From the NCBI RefSeq assembly GCF_002855555.1, contig NZ_PKRT01000001.1:1116001-1180000 (forward strand): a DNA stretch of 64,000 bases, read 5' to 3'. The number at the start of each line of letters is the position of its first letter. Within the stretch, counting starts at the first letter, position 1. The position numbers were made by a program, and so were the translations under genes. This document shows, piece by piece, positions 58,255 through 64,000 of this stretch. The stretch comes from Novosphingobium sp. TH158. GTDB lineage: Bacteria > Pseudomonadota > Alphaproteobacteria > Sphingomonadales > Sphingomonadaceae. Below the pieces are notes generated by a model, which had not been told where the DNA came from, made no database searches, and saw nothing but the letters and a program-made list of their open reading frames with translations.

Positions 58255-58739
58255 GCGGCGGCTCCTTCCTGGCGCATCTGCGCGGCCGCGGCCTGCACAG
58301 CGCGCACGATCTTGTCATAGCCGGTGCAGCGGCACAGGTTGCCGGCCAACCAATAGCGGATCTCGCTCTCGCTCGGGTCGGGATTGCGATCCAGCAGCTC
58401 CTTGGCCGCGACGATGAAGCCCGGCGTGCAGAAACCGCACTGGAGCGCGCCCAGTTCCAGGAACTTTTCCTGCACCGGATGCAGCCGGCCACCTTCGGCA
58501 ACGCCTTCGATCGTGGTGATCGAACGCCCCTCTGCCTCGACTGCAAGGACCAGGCAGGAACAGACCATCTGTCCGTCCATGACCACGGTGCAGGCCCCGC
58601 AATCGCCCGATCCGCAGCCTTCCTTCGAGCCGGTCAGGTCAAGCTTCCAGCGCAGGGCATCGAGCAGGCTTTCGCCGGCATCGCAGAGGAATTCGGCGCT
58701 GTCGCCGTTAACCCTCGTGCTGACTGCGATCTTGCTCAT
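58251..58739 (-). CDS. Molybdenum hydroxylase 2Fe-2S subunit (CoxS type)
   Basis: A 162-residue protein with two 2Fe-2S clusters: a plant-type site (Cys42, Cys47, Cys50 and Cys60 or Cys62 in EGCGSGDCGACTVV) and the all-helical second domain (QCGFCTPGF, Cys101/Cys104, and LCRCTGY, Cys136/Cys138). It passes electrons from the molybdenum site to the flavin subunit. It overlaps the large subunit downstream and the flavin subunit upstream by four bases each. Confidence 0.94.
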   Translation of the reverse strand: MSKIAVSTRVNGDSAEFLCDAGESLLDALRWKLDLTGSKEGCGSGDCGACTVVMDGQMVCSCLVLAVEAEGRSITTIEGVAEGGRLHPVQEKFLELGALQCGFCTPGFIVAAKELLDRNPDPSESEIRYWLAGNLCRCTGYDKIVRAVQAAAAQMRQEGAAA

Positions 58740-59605
58740 GCCTGTTCTCCCTTCGCCCGCGCGAGGGCAATGCTGGCGGCCCGGCGCGCGAGGACGCCGG
58801 CCATGTGAGTGCGGTAGGCGGCAGTGCCGCGCTTGTCGTCGATAGGCCGACAAACGGCGCGCACGGCGGCGGCCATGGCTTCCATTGCGGCATCGTCCAC
58901 CTTCGTGCCCAGCAAGGCCGCACCTGCTTCGGGCACGAGGATCGCGGTCGGCGCAACGGCACCCAGCGCCACCCGCGCCGCTGTGCAGGTGCCGCTGGCG
59001 TCGATCACCAGGGCAACTCCCGCGCCGACGATGGCAATGTCCATTTCCGTGCGCGGGGTTGCACGCAGGTAGGCATCCCCGCCGCCCGCAGGCCGCGGCG
59101 GCAGGCGCAGTTCGGCGATGAATTCGCCCGGTTGCAGGTTGGTCTTTCCCGGTCCTGCCGGAATGGACTCGACCGGTACCAGCCGCTCGCCCTGCGGCCC
59201 GACGACCAGCGCGCTCGCCCCGGCGGCGATCAACGCGGGAACGGCATCGGCGGCGGGCGAGGCGTTGCACAGGTTGCCCGCCATCGTCGCGCGGTTGCGC
59301 ACCTGGACCGAGCCGATGAGGTTCGCCGCCTCGACAACGCCGGGCCAGGCAGCGCACAGATCCGCCGAAAGCTTGAGCCCGGTGCAAGGCATCGCCGCGC
59401 CGATGGTGAAGCCCTGGTCCCCGCCCTGCACCGCCTGCATGGCCGAAATGCGCTTGATATCGACGATGGCGCCGGGGGCCGCCCGGCCGCTGCGCATCTG
59501 CACGATCAGGTCAGTTCCGCCTGCCAGCACGCGGGCAGAGGGATCGGCGGCAAGCAGCGCGACAGCCTCTTCGCGGCTGCGGGGCTGGTGATAGGTCATG
59601 GTCAT
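58736..59605 (-). CDS. Molybdenum hydroxylase FAD-binding subunit (CoxM type)
   Basis: A 289-residue flavoprotein with RVLAGGTDLIVQMRSG (first FAD loop), QVRNRATMAGNLCNASPAADA (second FAD loop) and the C-terminal CO-dehydrogenase flavoprotein domain with LGAVAPTAIL. It is first in the order flavin-FeS-Mo subunit, the CoxM-S-L arrangement. ATG at 59605; a second ATG two codons on is possible. Divergent from the gene at 59736, so the 130-base gap probably holds two promoters. Confidence 0.93.
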   Translation of the reverse strand: MTMTYHQPRSREEAVALLAADPSARVLAGGTDLIVQMRSGRAAPGAIVDIKRISAMQAVQGGDQGFTIGAAMPCTGLKLSADLCAAWPGVVEAANLIGSVQVRNRATMAGNLCNASPAADAVPALIAAGASALVVGPQGERLVPVESIPAGPGKTNLQPGEFIAELRLPPRPAGGGDAYLRATPRTEMDIAIVGAGVALVIDASGTCTAARVALGAVAPTAILVPEAGAALLGTKVDDAAMEAMAAAVRAVCRPIDDKRGTAAYRTHMAGVLARRAASIALARAKGEQA

Positions 59606-59735
59606 GCCCCTATTGTGCCGGGCGCCCTTTCCCGCCGCAAGACGGCTGTCGGCAATTTCCGGTGCCGCTGCGGGCAAGTCATGGCTGGACGAGCCGCGCA
59701 CTGGCAGCATAGGCTGGGCGCAAGTGGAGGGACTG

Positions 59736-60062
59736 ATGGGCAAGTATGTGATGGTCGTCCAGTCGGCAGCCGTGCCGGGCAAGGAGGCCGAATACCGCGA
59801 CTGGTACGATGCGGTGCATTTTCACGAGATCTGCGCGATACCCGGCATCACTGGCGGCAGGCGGCTGGAACCCACCGGCGTAGCCATGGGCGGCGATGGC
59901 CCGCAAAGCCTGGTGCTTTACGAGATCGAGGCCGACGATCCCGGCGCGGTGATGGCCGAAATGGCGGCGCGATCGGCCGACGGGCGCATCACCCGCAGCG
60001 AGTTCATGGACCGGTCGCAGTCCAAGCTCTGGATCTATGCCGATCGCGAAATGGAAGGATAA
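59736..60062 (+). CDS. Small dimeric alpha-beta barrel (EthD/DUF4286-like) protein
   Basis: A 108-residue soluble protein beginning KYVMVVQSAAVPGKEAEYRDW and containing WYDAVHFHEICAIPGITGGRR, the pattern of EthD/DUF4286-like ferredoxin-fold proteins often found beside degradative oxygenases. Function is not established; members may bind hydrophobic intermediates. ATG at 59736 has a GGAGGGACTG site. It precedes the Rieske oxygenase gene by 4 bases. Confidence 0.75.
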   Translation: MGKYVMVVQSAAVPGKEAEYRDWYDAVHFHEICAIPGITGGRRLEPTGVAMGGDGPQSLVLYEIEADDPGAVMAEMAARSADGRITRSEFMDRSQSKLWIYADREMEG

Positions 60063-60066
60063 GCCG

Positions 60067-61392
60067 ATGAACGCCGAAACCGAAGTGCAGGCCCAGGCCT
60101 GGTCGATCCCCACCGAGGCCTATCTTTCCCCCGAATATGCCCGGGCCGAACGCGATGCCTTGTGGCGCAAGGTCTGGCAGGTGGCCTGCCGCGAGGAAGA
60201 GATCGAGAAGCCGGGCGATTATATCACCTATGACATCCTCGACGATTCGATCATCGTCACCCGGCAGGACGATGGCTCGATCCGGGCGTTCCACAACGTC
60301 TGCCCGCACCGGGGGCGCAAGCTCACCGAAGGCTGCGGCCACGCGCGCGGCTTCAAGTGCGGGTTTCATGGCTGGAGCTGGGCGCTCGACGGGCGCAACC
60401 TCGGCGTCACGCGCAAGAGCGGCTATGGTGACAGCCTGAACGCCGAAGATATCCGCCTCAAGACCGTCAAGGCGGACACCTGGGGCGGCTGGGTGTTCAT
60501 CACCATGGACCCGGACGCCGTTCCCCTGCACGAATACCTGGGCGAAGTCGTGCCGCTGCTCGATCCCTTCGAAATGCAGAACATGCGCTATCGCTGGCGG
60601 CAGTGGCTGCACTTCCCCTGCAACTGGAAGGTTGCTGTCGAAGCCTTCAACGAAGGCTACCACGTGATCGGCACGCACCCGCAGCTTGCCGTATATTCCG
60701 ACAAGCCGACCTGGAGCCGTTCGCTGGGCATCCACGGCAATTTCGGCGCCCTGCAACGCGAGGGCGTCGGCGGCGGAACGGCAGGTGCCGCGGGCGCTGC
60801 CGACATGCGCGTGGGCCTCGCCACCAGCCTCAACCAGGTGTGGGAGGAAGTCTGGGCGACGACGACGCAGACCATGGTCGATGTCGCCAACAAGCTGGTC
60901 GACGAACTGCCCGAGGGCACGCCTACCCACGAAGTGCACATGCACTTCATGCGCCGCGTGATCGAGGAAGATGCCAAGCGCGGCGTCACCTGGCCTCCGC
61001 TTGACCCGAAGCACGCGGCCGAAGCCGGCAGCGATGTCCACGTGTTTCCCAACACCGTGCTGATCTACGGGCCGACCTTTGCCCTGTGCTATCGCGCCCG
61101 GCCCAATGGCTATGATCCCGACAGCTGCATTTTCGAGGTCTATACGCTCGAGAAATTCCCCGAAGGCCAGGAACCGAAGCCGGAGAACCTATACAAGCCC
61201 GAACAGACGCTGGACCACTGGCCGGTCGTGCTGTTGCAGGACTTCTCCAACATGGGCGCGGTGCAGCAGGGGATGAAATCGATGGCCTTCGGCGCGGCCC
61301 GCCCGCACCCGACCGAGGAAGAAGCCGTGGTCAACTTCCACCGAACCCTGGCGAGCTACTTGGGAACCGGCGGACCGGAGATGGTGGGCTAA
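60067..61392 (+). CDS. Rieske-type aromatic ring-hydroxylating oxygenase, alpha subunit
   Basis: A 441-residue oxygenase. The Rieske site is VCPHRGRKL (Cys79, His81) with FKCGFHGWSW (Cys98, His101). The mononuclear iron site includes His199 and His204 in VEAFNEGYHVIGTHPQ and a later Asp. No small beta subunit, ferredoxin or reductase gene is adjacent. The substrate is unknown; neighbours suggest a cyclic or aromatic growth compound. It is convergent with the alcohol dehydrogenase, sharing 4 bases at the stops. Confidence 0.9.
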   Translation: MNAETEVQAQAWSIPTEAYLSPEYARAERDALWRKVWQVACREEEIEKPGDYITYDILDDSIIVTRQDDGSIRAFHNVCPHRGRKLTEGCGHARGFKCGFHGWSWALDGRNLGVTRKSGYGDSLNAEDIRLKTVKADTWGGWVFITMDPDAVPLHEYLGEVVPLLDPFEMQNMRYRWRQWLHFPCNWKVAVEAFNEGYHVIGTHPQLAVYSDKPTWSRSLGIHGNFGALQREGVGGGTAGAAGAADMRVGLATSLNQVWEEVWATTTQTMVDVANKLVDELPEGTPTHEVHMHFMRRVIEEDAKRGVTWPPLDPKHAAEAGSDVHVFPNTVLIYGPTFALCYRARPNGYDPDSCIFEVYTLEKFPEGQEPKPENLYKPEQTLDHWPVVLLQDFSNMGAVQQGMKSMAFGAARPHPTEEEAVVNFHRTLASYLGTGGPEMVG

Positions 61393-62420
61393 TCCAGCCG
61401 CGGATCGACGACCACGCGTACCGGCGCATCGGGTCCGCTCATTGCGGCCATGGCCGCGGCCACACCGCTGCGGCCGATCCGCGCGCCGATCCACGGCGTG
61501 ATGTCGATCCGGCCATCGCCAATCGCGCGCATGGCAAGGTCCATATCCTGCGGTTCCTCGCCGCCCGCGAACTGGACGTTGAGGCGCTTGTTCTGCGCGG
61601 CGAAGACGAAGAGGCTTTCCTCTTCCATGCAATAGCCGCCCATGACGATCCGGCCGTCGAACGGCGCCGCCTCGATCAGGCTTTGCAGCAGGCCGGGCCT
61701 GCCGACGCATTCGTAGATCAGGTTGGGCACCCGGCCCACGTCGGGCAAAGGCGCATGAGGCGACGCTTCCCGGGGATCGACCGCCACGTGCGCGCCCATG
61801 CGCAGCGCTTCCTCGCGCCGGGCGGGGTGGAAATCGGCCGCGACGATGGGCGCGATGCCCATCAGGCGAAGACCGGCGACAACCCCCAGCCCGATCGCCC
61901 CGCAGCCGAGCACGAGGGCAACATCGCCCTTTTCCGGACGCCCGCGCCGCGCATGTTCAAGGCCGACGGCCAGCGGCTCGATCATCGCGCCGTGATCATC
62001 GTCGAAACTGTCCGGCAGGGCGAACATGATATCTTCGTCCAGCAGCATCAGCTCGCCGTAGCCGCCGGGGCAGACGTGGCTGAAGCCCACGACCGCATGG
62101 GCCCCGCCCTGCCGCATGATCGGTACCGAGGTGACCTTGCTGCCAACCGGCACCTTGCGGGCCGAGCCCGGACCGTAGTCCAGCACCTCACCGACGAATT
62201 CGTGGCCGGGAACAAAGGGACGGTCCCACTCCAGCGCGGCATAAGGCCCGCCCAGCCGGCGCGACAGGTCGATGATGTTGCGCCCGGCATGGAGGAAATG
62301 CTGCTCGCTCGCGCACATTCCGCACGAATGGGTGCGAACCAGCGCCTGCCCCTTGCCCGGAACGGGATCGGGCAGTTCGCCGGTCAGCACCTGGCCGTTG
62401 CGGATGTAAGCGGCTTTCAC
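61389..62420 (-). CDS. Zinc-type alcohol dehydrogenase (MDR family)
   Basis: A 343-residue medium-chain dehydrogenase with the catalytic-zinc elements HSCGMCASEQH and PGHEFVGEV, and the NAD loop LGCGAIGLGVV. The lobe that binds a structural zinc through four Cys in typical enzymes is missing: the corresponding stretch has at most one Cys. It probably oxidises an alcohol intermediate. Its TAG stop overlaps the Rieske gene stop, and its ATG overlaps the LLM oxidoreductase stop. Confidence 0.87.
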   Translation of the reverse strand: MKAAYIRNGQVLTGELPDPVPGKGQALVRTHSCGMCASEQHFLHAGRNIIDLSRRLGGPYAALEWDRPFVPGHEFVGEVLDYGPGSARKVPVGSKVTSVPIMRQGGAHAVVGFSHVCPGGYGELMLLDEDIMFALPDSFDDDHGAMIEPLAVGLEHARRGRPEKGDVALVLGCGAIGLGVVAGLRLMGIAPIVAADFHPARREEALRMGAHVAVDPREASPHAPLPDVGRVPNLIYECVGRPGLLQSLIEAAPFDGRIVMGGYCMEEESLFVFAAQNKRLNVQFAGGEEPQDMDLAMRAIGDGRIDITPWIGARIGRSGVAAAMAAMSGPDAPVRVVVDPRLD

Positions 62421-63424
62421 CGGGCGAAGGCCGCGCGCAGATCGGGCATGGCCTGTTCGAGCAGGCGCAGCGATTTCCAGCCTTCTTCCGGGTCGAGACC
62501 ACCCAGCAGGGGCTGCAGGCCCAGCGAGGTCTTGTCCTCCATCTGCGCTGCCTGCGCGATCAGCTGCTCCGGCGTCCAGCAGGCGAACAGGCCCGCCTGC
62601 TTGAGCACCGCCGGGTTATCCAGCCCCTTGAACGGCGAACTGGAGGCATCGCCTTCCTGCTCGGCCCACTTGGCATATTCGGTGATGACGTGAACGGCAT
62701 GGCGCTCGATGGCCTTCCAGCCCGCTTCGGGATCCTCGCAGAGGTGGATGGCAAGCGGCATGCCGGCCTTGGGGCGGCTGTAGAAGCCGGGCTTGCGCCC
62801 CAGCTTCGCGCATTCTTCCTCATAAAGCGGGATCAGCTCTGCCTTCATCGGGCCGAAGCCGACGCCGAACCGGGCGGCGCGGCGGGCAGAGGCAGGCACG
62901 CCGCCGCCCACCAGCACGATTTCTTCCGGGCGCTGCACCGGCAGCGGGCGGACGAAGACCGGCTTGTCGTTCATCTCGAACCGCTCACCATTCAGGGCGC
63001 GCAGGATCAGTTCGATATGCGAATCAAGCAGCTTGCCGCGATCCTTCAGGCTCTTGCCGAACATCGCGAATTCGAACGGAACATAGCCTGCGCCGAAGAT
63101 TACGTTGAGGCGGCCCTTCGAAATGAGGTCCACCAGTGCAATCTTTTCGGCGATCATCACCGGATCGTGCAGCGGCAGGATAACCGCCCCCAGCATGAAG
63201 CGCGCCCGCTCCGTCACCGCAGCCATGGCAGAAGCCAGGACAAAGGGCTGCGGCAGATAGCCGTCATCCGATCCGTGATGCTCCATCAGGCCGATACGGT
63301 CCACACCGATGCCATCGCCGAAGGCGGCCATGTCGATCGCCGTGCGGTAAAGGTCTGCCGTTGGCGCGCCCCATTCGGGTGAACGCATGTCGAAGGAAAG
63401 CGTGATTGCAACGTCACGGGCCAT
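62417..63424 (-). CDS. LLM-class (luciferase-like) flavin-dependent oxidoreductase
   Basis: A 335-residue TIM-barrel flavoprotein with DRIGLMEHHGSDDGY, GAVILPLHDPVMIAEKIALVDLISKGRLNVIFGAGY and a later VGGGVPASARRAARFG, typical of F420/FMN-dependent luciferase-like enzymes. Members oxidise or hydroxylate small organic molecules. It lies 6 bases after the NTF2-like gene and is coupled to the alcohol dehydrogenase by ATGA. The flavin partner is not visible. Confidence 0.9.
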   Translation of the reverse strand: MARDVAITLSFDMRSPEWGAPTADLYRTAIDMAAFGDGIGVDRIGLMEHHGSDDGYLPQPFVLASAMAAVTERARFMLGAVILPLHDPVMIAEKIALVDLISKGRLNVIFGAGYVPFEFAMFGKSLKDRGKLLDSHIELILRALNGERFEMNDKPVFVRPLPVQRPEEIVLVGGGVPASARRAARFGVGFGPMKAELIPLYEEECAKLGRKPGFYSRPKAGMPLAIHLCEDPEAGWKAIERHAVHVITEYAKWAEQEGDASSSPFKGLDNPAVLKQAGLFACWTPEQLIAQAAQMEDKTSLGLQPLLGGLDPEEGWKSLRLLEQAMPDLRAAFAR

Positions 63425-63430
63425 GGAAAT

Positions 63431-63925
63431 TCAACCTTTCAGGACTTCATAGGAGGGGTCGGAGCGGTCACGCGACCAGCCGGTATGCGCCTTCATCGGC
63501 GTAACCTCGCGGATCTCGTCCATCTCCATCACGGCGCGGCGGTGATCGAGCGCCCAGCGCCCGTCCCGCTTCGACCAGCGATCGACATAGCGGCTCAGCA
63601 CGGTCATCTGCATCAACCGGCCTTCGCGTTCCATGCGCAAGGTTGCGGTGACATAGCTTTCGCTGCCGGCGCGGTCGCCATCGAGTTCGATGACGATGTT
63701 GGACATCTGGTGCGAATGTTGCAGCAAGTGGCTGTGCTGCCTGCAGACGTGATCGACGAAAGCGCGGCCCGTGCCCTGGAAGTTGTGTTCGTAATCGGCT
63801 GTGCCATCCGGGTGCCAGATCGAATAGCCCAGTTCATGGTCGATACGGTCCATGGCGCGGCAATAGCGGTAGATCTGGTCGGCGATGGCCAGCTTGTCGG
63901 CCACTTCGGTCAGCGCGTCAGCCAT
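63431..63925 (-). CDS. NTF2-like (SnoaL/dioxygenase-beta-type) protein
   Basis: A 164-residue protein with the cone-shaped NTF2-like fold pattern: LAIADQIYRYCRAMDRIDHELGYSIWHPDGTADYE, then SHLLQHSHQMSNIVIELDGDRAGSESYVTATLRM and YVDRWSKRDGRWALDHRRAV. Such proteins act as dehydratases, isomerases or non-catalytic partners in degradative pathways. No catalytic set can be assigned with confidence, though an Asp/His pair in the first helix is typical. It lies 3 bases after the stop of a partly visible gene. Confidence 0.82.
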   Translation of the reverse strand: MADALTEVADKLAIADQIYRYCRAMDRIDHELGYSIWHPDGTADYEHNFQGTGRAFVDHVCRQHSHLLQHSHQMSNIVIELDGDRAGSESYVTATLRMEREGRLMQMTVLSRYVDRWSKRDGRWALDHRRAVMEMDEIREVTPMKAHTGWSRDRSDPSYEVLKG

Positions 63926-63928
63926 GGA

Positions 63929-64000
63929 TCATCCCTTCTTGGCATAGCTGGATGCCCCGGCGATCGCCTCGATCCGGCGGCGGCGGTCTGCGGCGGAAAT
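63929..64000 (-). CDS. 3' end of an unidentified gene
   Basis: The last 23 codons of a minus-strand gene are visible, ending SSYAKKG and TGA (63931-63929), three bases before the NTF2-like gene start. The end is basic and carries RRRRIEAIAGAS. That is too little to name the product. Its tight spacing makes it the upstream member of the NTF2-LLM-dehydrogenase operon. Confidence 0.6.
   Translation of the reverse strand: MSAADRRRRIEAIAGASSYAKKG

Noticed and set aside
56002..59605. Aerobic CO dehydrogenase (CoxMSL)
   Set aside because: Gene order fits, but the large subunit lacks the AYRCSFR active-site loop of true form I CoxL, so it is another molybdenum hydroxylase.

Overview
The window is GC-rich chromosomal DNA from an alphaproteobacterium. 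It is most likely a member of the Sphingomonadales close to Novosphingobium. The pointers are the dcw order mraZ-rsmH-ftsL-ftsI-murE, an IalB-like protein, a DUF4169 protein, a GreB, a short-form ArgC, a RhaI plus fused RhaD/RhaE rhamnose route, and dense ATGA/GTGA gene coupling. This assignment is inference from gene content; no marker RNA is present. I see no tRNA, rRNA, CRISPR array, insertion sequence, integrase or prophage gene.

The first 31.6 kb is mostly housekeeping. It starts with the division/cell-wall cluster (1-4286, minus strand), fed from the same strand by ferredoxin, cysteine synthase and two small envelope genes (4619-7044). Next come a DNA glycosylase, an SDR enzyme, a DUF1214-like periplasmic protein, a pterin dehydratase, ccmA-ccmB, methionine aminopeptidase, a leucyl aminopeptidase coupled to a beta-CASP nuclease, argC-greB, IalB, rlmN, two tandem glycine-zipper proteins, PhzF, an SDR/TMEM165 pair, a cyclopropane synthase, an unrecognised outer-membrane barrel and argG. 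An 801-bp non-coding block follows argG (28678-29478). It holds a large hairpin carrying two DnaA-box-like 9-mers and a probable terminator-ended small RNA. After it come small secreted proteins, including two CHRD proteins on either side of an M48-like peptidase.

From 31.8 to 44.2 kb lies an L-rhamnoside utilisation locus. On the minus strand are a GH106 rhamnosidase, two secreted esterase-like hydrolases, L-rhamnose isomerase and a fused rhamnulose-1-phosphate aldolase/lactaldehyde dehydrogenase. Divergently on the plus strand are a rhamnulokinase, an MFS transporter and a DeoR regulator. Together these give release, uptake, isomerisation, phosphorylation, cleavage and control.

From 44.4 to 53.2 kb, all on the plus strand, is an eight-gene sugar-oxidation locus: ThuA, Gfo/Idh/MocA dehydrogenase, sugar isomerase, FucP-like transporter, epimerase, gluconate-dehydrogenase-like subunit 3, GMC oxidoreductase and a second ThuA. 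Its content fits oxidation of a glycoside to a keto-glycoside followed by isomerisation and cleavage. The substrate is unknown. A strong bidirectional terminator closes it.

From 53.3 to 64.0 kb is an apparent catabolic island: a three-subunit molybdenum hydroxylase with its own MoaD-like carrier, a fused E1 alpha/beta 2-oxoacid dehydrogenase with a free-standing lipoyl domain but no E2 or E3, a Rieske oxygenase, a zinc-type alcohol dehydrogenase, an LLM flavin oxidoreductase and an NTF2-like protein. The substrate cannot be read from sequence. The most interesting points are the keto-sugar locus, the E1/lipoyl module without an acyltransferase, the Mo-hydroxylase/MoaD operon, the argG-downstream non-coding block, and two genes whose natural start appears not to be ATG, GTG or TTG.
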